From contig DIBR01000031.1 of NCBI GenBank assembly GCA_002415025.1, positions 1-36,989 on the forward strand: a stretch of 36,989 bases of DNA. Direction: 5' to 3'. The notes beneath the pieces are model-generated. The model had not been told where the DNA came from, did no database searches, and saw nothing but the letters and a program-made list of their open reading frames with translations. Source of the DNA: Spongiibacteraceae bacterium UBA5047. Lineage in GTDB: Bacteria > Pseudomonadota > Gammaproteobacteria > Pseudomonadales > Spongiibacteraceae. The translations under genes and the position numbers were made by a program. Positions 8,130 through 16,306 of this stretch are shown here, piece by piece (position 1 is the stretch's first letter; the number at the start of each line of letters is the position of its first letter).

Positions 8130-9161
8130 TTACTTGTTTTCGATGTCGAGCGCGATATCCGGTGACTGGGTTTCACCCGCCGGGCTGAGTGCCAGCAAAT
8201 AGGCTTGCGCATCGCGATCGGCCAGGCGCAGCGAGAAGTAAGCCACCAGCTGCCCGCCGACAAAGGTCTGCATCGGCGCGCGGTCAGGGTTGCTGCGACA
8301 AGCGTAGGACTCAAGCGCATTCATATCAAACATGTCGTTGTGACCATAGTCCAACGCCACCAGATGAAAGGCCCGGTCGCTCGCCGCATAGAACTGTTCG
8401 TGATTGCGCCCCTCTGGCGCGCAGGAAAAGGGTTCGCTCGGCCCCAGACCGGTGCCGAGTATCAGCGTGGGAAAACCGAAACTCAGTGCCGTGTCTGTCA
8501 CCAGTGGGCCGGGGTCAACGGTGAAAGGGTCGCTGTCAAAATCGAAGGGCGGCGCATTGCCGTCAACCGGGTCGATGCCCGCCAGAGCCTGCACGCTGTT
8601 GGTGTTGTTCAGCGCTGCGCGCCAGGCCACCTGCCCGCCCCGGGAGTGACCGGCCAGGCCGTAGCGGGCAATATCGGCATTGGCGCCAGTCACCGCCTCC
8701 AGATTGGATTTCGCCCAGTTAATCACATCGGCAACACCCTGGGTTTCATCGTCGATGCTCGGTGCATCAGCCGGGTTGCCCTGGGGGTACATTTGCGGGG
8801 CAACAACAACAAAGCCGTGGCCGGCCAGAAATTCATTAACAGTGGCCAGGGAGCTGTTGGCGGCTGAAAAGCCGTGCTGCACCTGCACCACCGGAAAACT
8901 GCCGGCAACGTCGGGATAGTAGACCAGCAGTGGCCTGGGTGCGCCCTGCTCACCTTCGTCGACGCTGCTGCTTTTTACCTGGCTGGAAAACACACCGGCA
9001 CCATAGGGGCTGGTTGCCAACGGCATAAGATGATTGGCATCTGTGGCGGCAGCATCAGTGGAACTGCTCGAGCTGCTGTGACAGGCCGCTAGCGGCGGGA
9101 CAAAAACAGCGAGAGCTGTCAGCAATAATAATGAGCGGCGTGCATGCAGCATGGTCGGCAT
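8130..9161 (-). CDS. Chlorophyllase-like alpha/beta hydrolase, predicted lipoprotein
   Basis: A 343-residue serine hydrolase. The N-terminus has arginines, a hydrophobic core and the lipobox LAAC with Cys27, followed by a Ser/Thr/Ala linker, so it is probably anchored to the outer membrane or periplasmic face. The nucleophile is Ser173 in GHSRGG; likely partners are Asp197 (GIDPVDG) and His274 (DYGHNDM). The series GIDPV, GTGLGP (236-241), CAP-G-NHE-FY (247-258), DYGH-DM and TFVGG (299-303) is, from memory, the pattern of plant chlorophyllases (esterases that remove phytol from chlorophyll), not just of any lipase. The substrate here is unknown: pigment ester, phytyl or wax ester or another lipid ester. 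AGGAAGGGA precedes the ATG at 9161; an alternative ATG lies at 9152. Divergent from the cupin gene across a palindromic promoter region. Confidence 0.8.
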   Translation of the reverse strand: MPTMLHARRSLLLLTALAVFVPPLAACHSSSSSSTDAAATDANHLMPLATSPYGAGVFSSQVKSSSVDEGEQGAPRPLLVYYPDVAGSFPVVQVQHGFSAANSSLATVNEFLAGHGFVVVAPQMYPQGNPADAPSIDDETQGVADVINWAKSNLEAVTGANADIARYGLAGHSRGGQVAWRAALNNTNSVQALAGIDPVDGNAPPFDFDSDPFTVDPGPLVTDTALSFGFPTLILGTGLGPSEPFSCAPEGRNHEQFYAASDRAFHLVALDYGHNDMFDMNALESYACRSNPDRAPMQTFVGGQLVAYFSLRLADRDAQAYLLALSPAGETQSPDIALDIENK

Positions 9162-9182
9162 TCCCTTCCTGAGAACGGGTAA

Positions 9183-9211
9183 TTGTCTTATAAGACATAT
9201 TAATATATCAT
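9183..9211 (+). promoter_or_regulatory. Predicted promoter for the cupin gene
   Basis: TTGTCT (9183-9188), 17 bases, then TATCAT (9206-9211): four of six and five of six consensus matches. It reads towards the cupin gene at 9310 and overlaps the palindrome at 9184-9197. Confidence 0.4.
9184..9197. promoter_or_regulatory. Perfect 14-base palindrome, candidate operator
   Basis: TGTCTTATAAGACA is a perfect palindrome between divergent genes. It covers the -35 of the predicted plus-strand promoter and the expected start point of the predicted minus-strand promoter, so one repressor dimer could control both. No regulator gene is adjacent, so the binding protein is unknown. Confidence 0.45.
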
Positions 9212-9231
9212 TAAATCATTAGCGGTCACAA
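9202..9231 (-). promoter_or_regulatory. Predicted promoter for the chlorophyllase-like gene
   Basis: On the minus strand TTGTGA (9226-9231), 18 bases, then TATATT (9202-9207): four of six and five of six consensus matches. The start would fall in the palindrome at 9184-9197. A weaker dyad GGTCAC/GTGACC (9224-9249, 14-base spacer) overlaps the -35. Confidence 0.38.
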
Positions 9232-9309
9232 TCTGTCTTTACCGTGACCAAATGCGCTAACATTTAGGCGGGTGGACTCTAAACACCCGGCACTACGCGG
9301 AGGACTACC

Positions 9310-10200
9310 GTGCGCCCACATGTTGAACTGATAGACGAAAAAGACCTGATCTGGCATCCCGCCGAATTTATGCACGCCAACGGCGAAGCGCGCCAGCGCA
9401 ACCTCGCCTACGACGAGGAAGACGGTTCAGTATCTGCCAGCATCGAGTTTGTGACCGACTGGAATCGCCCGGCGGGTGTTCACAGTGCGCAAACGGAGTG
9501 GTATGTGCTGGAAGGCGAGGTCACCATTGGTGACGAAGTGCTTACCGATGGCGGTTATTGGTGTACACCAAAAGGCGTTGTCGCGCCCGCTATCAGCGTC
9601 AAGGCCGGCACAAAGATACTGTTCTTTCGCGAGTACGGCGACTGGCAGTTTGAAGTGACCGATAGCGACAAGGATTTTGTGCGCGAGGACCAGAAACTGG
9701 TCATTGCCCGCACCAAAGACATGGACTGGATCAACGTTGAAGACGGCAGCCCCATGCGCTTTGATCTGGGCGGCACGCCGGTACCCGGCCTCTACATCAA
9801 AATGCTGTATCGCGATGAAAAAACCGGCTTTTACACGCGCCTGATCAAGGCCAAGCCCAACTGGCGCGAGCACCCGCTGGCCCACCACCCGGTGTACGAG
9901 GAAGCCTATTGCCTGGAAGGCAGCTTTCACTACAACTACGGTGAAATGTGGCCCGGTACCTATTTTTTCCGCCCGGCCCTGATTCGCCACGGCGACTTTA
10001 CTGCCGGTGACGAAGGCACGGTCTGGCTGCTGCGCTGCGATGGCGACCTGGTGGACTGGTACACCGACAACGCGAGCGTAGAAATGAAGGGCGACCCGGT
10101 CAACTGGGGCCCGGAGTATCCACACACTATCGCACCGGTACATTTGCAACCCGTGCGCTCGCGCTCGATTGGCGACTGGGAAGACCCCAGCTACCAGTAG
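9310..10200 (+). CDS. Two-cupin-domain protein of unknown substrate
   Basis: A 296-residue soluble protein with two cupin-like repeats. The first is at about 45-115 (HSAQTEWYVLEGEVTIGDE, then GGYWCTPKG) and the second at about 185-250 (HHPVYEEAYCLEGSFHYNYG, then GTYFFRPALIRHGDF). The second keeps likely metal ligands His192/His193, Glu197/Glu198 and His227; in the first, His58 and Glu63 are candidates. No signal peptide, so cytoplasmic. The start is GTG at 9310 with GGAGG seven bases upstream, which decides it. It stands alone between its promoter and a strong terminator at 10222-10252. Bicupins include dioxygenases, isomerases and binding proteins, and I cannot choose among them. Confidence 0.75.
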   Translation: MRPHVELIDEKDLIWHPAEFMHANGEARQRNLAYDEEDGSVSASIEFVTDWNRPAGVHSAQTEWYVLEGEVTIGDEVLTDGGYWCTPKGVVAPAISVKAGTKILFFREYGDWQFEVTDSDKDFVREDQKLVIARTKDMDWINVEDGSPMRFDLGGTPVPGLYIKMLYRDEKTGFYTRLIKAKPNWREHPLAHHPVYEEAYCLEGSFHYNYGEMWPGTYFFRPALIRHGDFTAGDEGTVWLLRCDGDLVDWYTDNASVEMKGDPVNWGPEYPHTIAPVHLQPVRSRSIGDWEDPSYQ

Positions 10201-10221
10201 CATGAATTAATGCCCACGTAT

Positions 10222-10252
10222 AACGGCCACCCTTGCGGTGGCCGTTTTGTTT
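10222..10252 (+). terminator. Rho-independent terminator after the cupin gene
   Basis: AACGGCCACC and GGTGGCCGTT form a ten-base-pair stem around a five-base loop (10222-10246), followed by a T-rich tail (TTTTGTTT). It lies 21 bases after the cupin stop codon. Confidence 0.88.
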
Positions 10253-10331
10253 CGGGCCGCAAATATTGCTGGCTGTCGGCGCAGTCAACCAGTACCTTTA
10301 GTTGAAAGCATAACTAACGAGGGGTATACGA

Positions 10332-11750
10332 ATGGAGCAACTCACCGGTCAGGATGCCATGTTCCTGCATGCGGAGATGAAAGGCTTACCGCAACACATT
10401 GGCGGACTGAGTATTTACGATCAGTCGTCAGTGGAAGGCGGGATGGTCAGGTTCAAGCAGATCCTCTCCACACTGGAAAGCCGTTTGCATCTCTCACCAA
10501 TTTTCACGCGCAAGCTTGCCCGTGTTCCGATGGGCCTCGACAACCCCTACTGGGTTGAAGACGAACACTTCGACCTGGAATACCATGTTCGTCATATAGC
10601 CTTGCCCTCGCCCGGTGACTGGCGTCAGCTTTGCATCCAGGTTGCGCGACTGCATGCCCGCCCGCTGGATTTAAGTAAACCGCTTTGGGAAATGTATATT
10701 ATTGAAGGCCTCGACAAAATTGAGGGCTTACCGGAAAACTGCTTTGCCATGCTGCTGAAAGTCCACCACTCGGCCATGGACGGCGCGACCGGCGCCATGT
10801 TTTTCCCGCTCATGCACGACCTCTCGCCCGAGATCGCCAACCCCGGCGACGCCCCGGCGCGCATTATTGAGCGCTCATCCGATTGGCAATTACTGGCCAA
10901 GGCTTATGTCAACAATCTGAAAAAGCCGCGCAAATTCTTCAAGTTGCTCGGCAACGCCGTTCCTGCCTATCGCCGCATTCGGCGCGGCCGCAAGCAGGGC
11001 GACTTCCGCTCGCTGGAAGACAAGCAGAAAACCCGTTTTCAAGAGCGAATTTCCAGCTACCGTGTTGTCGATTCAGTCAAGTTTTCTTTCGAAGATGTAC
11101 GCGCTATTAAGAATACTGTTAAAGGGGCCACGGTCAACGACGTTATGCTGACCATCGTCTCAGGCGCGCTTCGCAAATATCTGGAATCCAAAAACGAACT
11201 GCCGGAGAAAACGCTGGTTACCGGTTGTCCAATTGACGTGCGCAGCGACGCGGAAAAAGGTGCCGGAGGAAATATGGTCGGCTTTATGACCGTGGCACTG
11301 CGCACCGATATCACCGAACCAAAAGCCTGCCTTGAAGCTATTCAGTCGGAATCAAAACAAAGTAAAACCTATGCTGAAGCCTTGGGCCCTCGCATTGCCA
11401 TGGATGTTACCGATGTACTTCCAGGCGGCATGATGGCGCTGGCGATGCGCGCTTCCGTTAGCACCGGCTTAACCGAGCGGGCTGTTATATTTAACACTAT
11501 TGTCACCAACGTTCCCGGGCCACCCGTGCAATTGTATTTTTGCGGAGCAGAACTCGTGGACGGTTTGAGCCTTGGGCCACTCTTGCCCGGCGTTGGTTTA
11601 TTTCACGTGGTGTACAGCACGGTACAAAACAAGAAAGGAACGATTGCGATTTCGTTTAATGCCTGCCGAGAACAAATGCCGGACCCGGCTTTTTATGCGG
11701 AGTGTATTCAGTCGTCTTATGATGACTTGAAGAAGGCAACCACCGGTTAA
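10332..11750 (+). CDS. Wax ester synthase/diacylglycerol acyltransferase (WS/DGAT) family protein
   Basis: A 472-residue acyltransferase that, by family, joins acyl-CoA to fatty alcohols or diacylglycerol to make storage wax esters or triacylglycerol at the membrane. The catalytic motif HHSAMDG is intact at 145-151. The N-terminus MEQLTGQDAMFLHAE, the segment PLDLSKPLWEMYIIEGL (111-127) and the C-terminal NVPGPPVQLYFCGAELVDG match the family layout (N-terminal acyltransferase domain plus WS_DGAT C-terminal domain), and the length is normal. GAGGGG lies upstream of the ATG at 10332. It follows the cupin terminator, so it needs its own promoter in 10253-10331, not clearly seen. The preferred substrate cannot be told from sequence. 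Confidence 0.92.
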   Translation: MEQLTGQDAMFLHAEMKGLPQHIGGLSIYDQSSVEGGMVRFKQILSTLESRLHLSPIFTRKLARVPMGLDNPYWVEDEHFDLEYHVRHIALPSPGDWRQLCIQVARLHARPLDLSKPLWEMYIIEGLDKIEGLPENCFAMLLKVHHSAMDGATGAMFFPLMHDLSPEIANPGDAPARIIERSSDWQLLAKAYVNNLKKPRKFFKLLGNAVPAYRRIRRGRKQGDFRSLEDKQKTRFQERISSYRVVDSVKFSFEDVRAIKNTVKGATVNDVMLTIVSGALRKYLESKNELPEKTLVTGCPIDVRSDAEKGAGGNMVGFMTVALRTDITEPKACLEAIQSESKQSKTYAEALGPRIAMDVTDVLPGGMMALAMRASVSTGLTERAVIFNTIVTNVPGPPVQLYFCGAELVDGLSLGPLLPGVGLFHVVYSTVQNKKGTIAISFNACREQMPDPAFYAECIQSSYDDLKKATTG

Positions 11751-11755
11751 GGTGC

Positions 11756-11798
11756 TGTTCGCCTGAGAGACAGGCTCCTGCGAACAATGTGGGAGCCT
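11756..11798. repeat. REP-like hairpin element, copy 1
   Basis: Between the convergent ends of the WS/DGAT gene and parB, 11759-11778 reads TCGCCTG-5 bases-CAGGCTCC. The same 7+8 base words with a five-base centre recur at 36916-36935. An outer dyad TGTTCGC/GCGAACA (11756-11786) and an alternative AGGCTCC/GGAGCCT pairing (72-78 with 92-98) allow competing hairpins. There is no T-run, so it is not a standard terminator. Confidence 0.5.
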
Positions 11799-11812
11799 TC
11801 TCAAACTCGCTG

Positions 11813-12724
11813 TTATTTGAATTTCCCGAGAATACCGTCAAGCTGATTCAGGTTGTTGTAACTGATCACCAGTTTGCCCTTCCCTTTCGCGCTGTGTTGA
11901 ACCTGCACGGGCGAACCAAACTTTTCTGACAACTCGTCTTGCAGTTGCTTGATATCCGGGTCGAGCTTTTTCGGCGAGTTTTTTTCTGGCGCTTTCGCTT
12001 CTTCCAGCATGCGCCGTATCAGCGCCTCGGTTTGTCGAACCGACAGACCACGCCCTACAATTTGAGAGGCTGCCGCTGACTGCTCTTCGGACGGGAGTGA
12101 GAGCAAGGCGCGCGCATGCCCCATTTCCAGATCACCGTGTTCCAGCATGCGCTGTACTTCTTCACGCAGGTTGGTGAGACGCAGTAGGTTTGTTACGGTC
12201 GTACGCGACTTGCCCACCGCTTCGGCGACCTGGGCATGGGTTAACTCAAACTCGCGCTGCAAACGCTGCAGGGCGAGCGATTCCTCCATCGGATTGAGAT
12301 CTTCGCGCTGGATATTTTCAATCAGCGCCATCGCAACGGCGGCTTCGTCGGGCACGTCACGAATCAGCGCCGGAATGTTATCAAGGCCAGCCAGTTGCGT
12401 GGCGCGCCAGCGGCGTTCACCGGCAATGATTTCAAAGCGCTTGTCGTCAATCGCGCGCACCACGATGGGTTGCATCACGCCTTGCGCCTTGATGGATTCT
12501 GCGAGTTCTTCCAGTGCCTCGGGCTGCATATCGCGACGCGGCTGGTATTTACCACGCTGAATCAGATCCACCGGAATATTGCGCAACTCACCATCTACGG
12601 CTTTGCTTGTGTCCTCGGTACTTACGGGCTGCCCGACCGGCGCTTCCTGAATTGCAGGTGATGCTGCCGCCTGACTTCCTAACAGCGCATCCAAGCCGCG
12701 CCCCAAACCTCTTTTCTTTGCCAT
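11813..12724 (-). CDS. parB: Chromosome partitioning protein ParB
   Basis: Centromere-binding CTPase of the ParABS system; it loads at parS sites and spreads to form the segregation complex at the origin. The 303-residue protein has the N-terminal KKRGLGRGLDALLG box (ParA contact), the CTP-binding core with GERRWRA at 102-108, the REDLNPMEE segment, the helix-turn-helix THAQVAEAVGKSRTTVTNLL (about 155-175) and a C-terminal dimerisation domain ending QLDGILGKFK. The start overlaps the parA stop (TAATG), so the two are translationally coupled. Its likely targets are the two parS sites inside recF at 24293 and 24944. Confidence 0.97.
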   Translation of the reverse strand: MAKKRGLGRGLDALLGSQAAASPAIQEAPVGQPVSTEDTSKAVDGELRNIPVDLIQRGKYQPRRDMQPEALEELAESIKAQGVMQPIVVRAIDDKRFEIIAGERRWRATQLAGLDNIPALIRDVPDEAAVAMALIENIQREDLNPMEESLALQRLQREFELTHAQVAEAVGKSRTTVTNLLRLTNLREEVQRMLEHGDLEMGHARALLSLPSEEQSAAASQIVGRGLSVRQTEALIRRMLEEAKAPEKNSPKKLDPDIKQLQDELSEKFGSPVQVQHSAKGKGKLVISYNNLNQLDGILGKFK

Positions 12725-13539
12725 TATCCCTCAGACCGAATCAAATGAAGCCCCGGTGTTTCGGGAGCTCCAGGTTTATCTGCACGCCGGAGCATTTCGC
12801 CGGCCAGTGCAATGTAGGCCATTGCACCTTTTGAATCCTTGTCGTACTGAATCACGGGCATGCCGTGACTGGGCGCTTCTGCGAGACGCACGTTGCGTGG
12901 AATCACAGTGCGGTAAACCTTGTCACCGAAGTGTTCGTACAATTGGGCTGACACATCATTGGTCAGGCTGTTACGCGGGTCGTACATAGTGCGTAGCAGC
13001 CCTTCAATGCCCAGTTCCGGATTGATCAACTGCTTTACCCGGTTCACGGTATTGACCAGCGCGGTCAACCCTTCGAGTGCGTAGTACTCGCACTGCATCG
13101 GAATAATCACACCGTGAGCGGCCGCCAACGCGTTTACCGTTAACATATTCAGCGAAGGCGGACAGTCGATCAGAATGAAATCGTAGTCTTCCAGTACCGG
13201 CGCCAGCGCCTCGCGCAGACGAAATTCGCGGCCAATTTCGTTGATCAATTCAACTTCGGCAGCGGTTAAATCCTGATTGGCGCCAATCAGGTCGTAACCT
13301 GCATCCAGGCCTTTGCCTATGGCGTTGTCGATGCTGCCTTTTTCGGTAAGTACGTCGTAAATACTCGCTTCGAGGCCGTTTTTATCAACCCCGCTGCCCA
13401 TCGTGGCATTGCCTTGGGGGTCGAGGTCGATTAACAGCACCCGCCTGCGCGTCGCAACGAGCGATGCGGCCAGGTTGACACTGGTGGTGGTTTTGCCAAC
13501 ACCGCCTTTCTGATTGGTAATTGCGAATATCCTAGCCAT
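12724..13539 (-). CDS. parA: Chromosome partitioning ATPase ParA (Soj-like)
   Basis: MinD/ParA-type ATPase that moves ParB-parS complexes on the nucleoid. The 271-residue protein starts MARIFAITNQKGGVGKTTTS with the deviant Walker A motif KGGVGKTT at 11-18. Walker A-prime-type LLIDLDPQGNAT (about 35-46) and Walker B LIDCPPSLN follow. It lacks the N-terminal helix-turn-helix of plasmid type Ia ParA, as usual for chromosomal Soj. It lies in the order mnmG-rsmG-parA-parB, the arrangement widely conserved next to origins. Confidence 0.97.
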   Translation of the reverse strand: MARIFAITNQKGGVGKTTTSVNLAASLVATRRRVLLIDLDPQGNATMGSGVDKNGLEASIYDVLTEKGSIDNAIGKGLDAGYDLIGANQDLTAAEVELINEIGREFRLREALAPVLEDYDFILIDCPPSLNMLTVNALAAAHGVIIPMQCEYYALEGLTALVNTVNRVKQLINPELGIEGLLRTMYDPRNSLTNDVSAQLYEHFGDKVYRTVIPRNVRLAEAPSHGMPVIQYDKDSKGAMAYIALAGEMLRRADKPGAPETPGLHLIRSEG

Positions 13540-13593
13540 GCTGTCCCCGCATTCGGGTTGTGCTTGTCGTTTTCAGTGGCTGCATTCTCACCG

Positions 13594-14223
13594 CTAACCT
13601 TCCCGGGCAAGGATAAGCAGATGGCGCTCTCCAGCCAGACCTGGCACCGTCAGCGCATGCGAACCCTTGACGATATAGGGTTTTGGTAAGCGACTCAACT
13701 CTTCGTCCGGGTACTGCCCTTTCATTGCAAGCAGGGCACCACGAGCGTTCAGGAGCGGGCCGCAGGCATCTGCCATATCCGCCAGCGAAGCAAAGGCTCT
13801 GGACAGAATGCCGTCAAAGCTGGCGCTAAGCCCACAGGACTCAATGCGGTTGCGATGCACCACGCAGTTGGTAAGTGCTAACTCTGCGACTGCTTGCTGG
13901 AGAAACCGGGTTTTCTTGCCATTGCTGTCCAGCAACTCAAACTGCTTTTGCGGAAAACAGATAGCCAGCGGGATGCCCGGCAAGCCAGCCCCCGTACCCA
14001 CATCAAGAAAACGCTGCCCCTGAATCAAGGGGGCAATGCTAAGGCTATCAAGCAGGTGCTTGGCCACCATCTCGTTTGCGTCTCGAATGGCGGTGAGATT
14101 AAAGGCCCGGTTCCATTTCACCAGCAGGGCCAGATAGGCAAGCAGTTGGTCAACCTGAGTTTCATCAAGCGTCAGTGAGAGCTGTTTAAGGCCGGAGCAT
14201 AGTTGTTCGCGTTCATCCGCCAT
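13594..14223 (-). CDS. rsmG: 16S rRNA (guanine-N7) methyltransferase RsmG (GidB)
   Basis: S-adenosylmethionine-dependent methyltransferase that modifies G527 of 16S rRNA (E. coli numbering). The 209-residue protein has the SAM motif FLDVGTGAGLPGIPLAI at 72-88 and the preceding VKWNRAFNLTAIRD segment typical of GidB. It begins 9 bases after the mnmG stop and ends 54 bases before parA in the same minus-strand operon. Length and motifs are normal. Confidence 0.96.
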   Translation of the reverse strand: MADEREQLCSGLKQLSLTLDETQVDQLLAYLALLVKWNRAFNLTAIRDANEMVAKHLLDSLSIAPLIQGQRFLDVGTGAGLPGIPLAICFPQKQFELLDSNGKKTRFLQQAVAELALTNCVVHRNRIESCGLSASFDGILSRAFASLADMADACGPLLNARGALLAMKGQYPDEELSRLPKPYIVKGSHALTVPGLAGERHLLILAREG

Positions 14224-14232
14224 GACTGCGAA

Positions 14233-16125
14233 CTACGCGATCTTGCTGCTGCGATCCAGCAAACCGCGCTTCTTCAGATAGATAAGCAGCAGCGATACAG
14301 CTGCAGGCGTGACACCGGGAATACGCGATGCCTGGGCCAGCGACTGCGGGCGGGCGTCGCCCAGTTTTTGTTTGATCTCGTTGGAGAGCCCGTCAACCGT
14401 TTGGTAGTCGAAATCCAGCGGCAGGGCGGTGTGTTCAAAACGGCGCAACCGGTCGATTTCTTCGGTTTGGCGGTTTATGTAGCCCGCGTACTTAACGCCA
14501 ATCTCAACCTGTTCTGCTACCTGCGGGTCGCTGCTGCCCTCGCCTTTCAAGAAGGCCAGGTCAGCGTAGGTCAGTTCCGGTCGCTTGAGCAAATCCAGCA
14601 GGTTGAATTCATGGCTGATTGGCGTTGGTATCTTTTCGTCCAGCTTGGCCGCTTCCGGGGTATTGGGTTGAATCCAGGTGCTGCCCATGCGCTGGCGCTC
14701 TCGCTCTACCGCCTCGCGCTTTTCACAGAATACGCGCCAGCGTTCGTCGCTGACCAGGCCCAATTCACGGCCTTTTTCAGTGAGTCGGGTGTCCGCATTG
14801 TCTTCGCGCAGCAGCAGGCGATACTCGGCGCGGGATGTGAACATGCGGTAGGGTTCAAGCGTGCCCATTGTGATCAGGTCGTCCACCAGTACGCCGATGT
14901 AGGCTTCGTCGCGGCGCGGACACCAGGCCTCGCGTTCCTGCGACAGCAGGGCGGCGTTCAAGCCGGCCAGCAAGCCCTGGGCACCCGCCTCTTCGTAGCC
15001 GGTGGTGCCGTTAATTTGGCCGGCGAAAAACAAGCCATCGATAACTTTGGTTTCCAGCGAGGTTTTCAGGTCGCGTGGGTCAAAATAATCGTACTCTATG
15101 GCATAACCTGGGCGAGTAATATGCGCATTTTCAAAGCCTTTGATCGAGCGAACCATTGCCATTTGCACATCAAAGGGCAGGCTGGTTGAAATCCCGTTGG
15201 GATAGAGTTCGTGGGTGTTCAGGCCTTCCGGTTCGATAAAGATCTGGTGACTGTTTTTATCGGCAAACCGGTGAACCTTGTCTTCGATCGAAGGACAATA
15301 ACGCGGGCCAACGCCCTCGATTACGCCGGTATACATGGGCGAACGGTCAAGCCCGCCGCGGATAATATCGTGGGTCTTCTCACTCGTATGGGTAATCCAG
15401 CAGCAGGTTTGCTGCGGATGCATGGCCAGCGAGCCAAGGTAGGACATTACCGGCTCGGGGGTATCGCCCCACTGCTCCTGCAGGCCGTCGAAATTCACTG
15501 ATTTGGCATCAATGCGCGGCGGCGTGCCCGTTTTCAGGCGGTCTACCCGCAGAGGGAGTTCTCGCAGGCGACTGGCCAGGGCGATGGACGGCGGGTCGCC
15601 GGCGCGGCCGCCACTGTGATTGTCGAGGCCAGTATGAATCTTGCCACCGAGAAAAGTGCCCGTGGTCAACACCACCGATTTGCCTCGAAAGCGTATACCC
15701 GCATTGGTCAGTGCGCCAACAGCGCGCCCGGATTCGATGATCAGGTCGTCCACTGCCTGTTGAAAAATCGACAAATTGGCTTGATTTTCCAGCATGTCGC
15801 GAACTGCCGCCTTGTACAAAACACGGTCGGCCTGGGCCCGGGTAGCCCGCACGGCGGGGCCTTTGCGCGCGTTGAGCACGCGAAATTGTATACCGCCGCG
15901 ATCTGTCGCCAGTGCCATCGCACCGCCCAGGGCGTCAATTTCCATCACGAGATGGCTCTTGCCAATGCCGCCAATGGCCGGGTTGCAGGACATCTGCCCA
16001 AGGGTTTCGATGTTGTGGGTCAGCAGCAAGGTTTTCGCGCCCATCCGAGCGGCAGCCAGACTGGCTTCGGTGCCGGCATGGCCGCCGCCGATGACGATAA
16101 CGTCAAATTGCTCGGGATATTCCAC
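14233..16125 (-). CDS. mnmG: tRNA uridine-34 carboxymethylaminomethyl synthesis enzyme MnmG (GidA)
   Basis: FAD-dependent partner of MnmE; together they install the cmnm5 group on wobble uridine of several tRNAs. The 630-residue protein has the dinucleotide-binding motif VIGGGHAGTEAS near residues 10-21, the conserved CNPAIGGIGKSHLVMEIDALG, TTGTFLGGKIHTG, and a helical C-terminal domain with YAGYINRQTEEIDRLRR, which contacts MnmE and tRNA. The start is GTG at 16125 with AGG about ten bases upstream. It is the first gene of the mnmG-rsmG-parA-parB operon and directly borders the AT-rich non-coding region that may be an origin, a location also known for gidA in enterics. Confidence 0.97.
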   Translation of the reverse strand: MEYPEQFDVIVIGGGHAGTEASLAAARMGAKTLLLTHNIETLGQMSCNPAIGGIGKSHLVMEIDALGGAMALATDRGGIQFRVLNARKGPAVRATRAQADRVLYKAAVRDMLENQANLSIFQQAVDDLIIESGRAVGALTNAGIRFRGKSVVLTTGTFLGGKIHTGLDNHSGGRAGDPPSIALASRLRELPLRVDRLKTGTPPRIDAKSVNFDGLQEQWGDTPEPVMSYLGSLAMHPQQTCCWITHTSEKTHDIIRGGLDRSPMYTGVIEGVGPRYCPSIEDKVHRFADKNSHQIFIEPEGLNTHELYPNGISTSLPFDVQMAMVRSIKGFENAHITRPGYAIEYDYFDPRDLKTSLETKVIDGLFFAGQINGTTGYEEAGAQGLLAGLNAALLSQEREAWCPRRDEAYIGVLVDDLITMGTLEPYRMFTSRAEYRLLLREDNADTRLTEKGRELGLVSDERWRVFCEKREAVERERQRMGSTWIQPNTPEAAKLDEKIPTPISHEFNLLDLLKRPELTYADLAFLKGEGSSDPQVAEQVEIGVKYAGYINRQTEEIDRLRRFEHTALPLDFDYQTVDGLSNEIKQKLGDARPQSLAQASRIPGVTPAAVSLLLIYLKKRGLLDRSSKIA

Positions 16126-16160
16126 GGTACAAAAACCTGCTGTGATCGAAAGGGAGTGTG

Positions 16161-16188
16161 ATTATACGGGTCGCGTCCAGTGCTGCAA
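16161..16188 (-). promoter_or_regulatory. Predicted promoter of the mnmG-rsmG-parA-parB operon
   Basis: On the minus strand TTGCAG (16183-16188) and a perfect TATAAT (16161-16166) are 16 bases apart, giving a leader of about 30 bases before the GTG of mnmG. The -35 is weak (three of six), the -10 perfect. Confidence 0.6.
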
Positions 16189-16306
16189 TAAGCTGGTGAA
16201 AATTTAATCAGGGCCGGTTTTTAAAAAAGTTATTAAATAAAAATACTTAAAAAAGAAGGAAAGTAAGGAATATAGTAGTTGATATAGTTATTAAGCTGGA
16301 GATAAA

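Noticed and set aside
11599..11614. Third possible parS (TATTTCACGTGGTGTA)
   Set aside because: It has the CACGTG core but four mismatches in the arms against the ParB consensus, and lies in ordinary WS/DGAT codons.
11756..11786. Terminator between WS/DGAT and parB
   Set aside because: The stem is good, but no T-run follows in either direction; treated as a REP-like hairpin.
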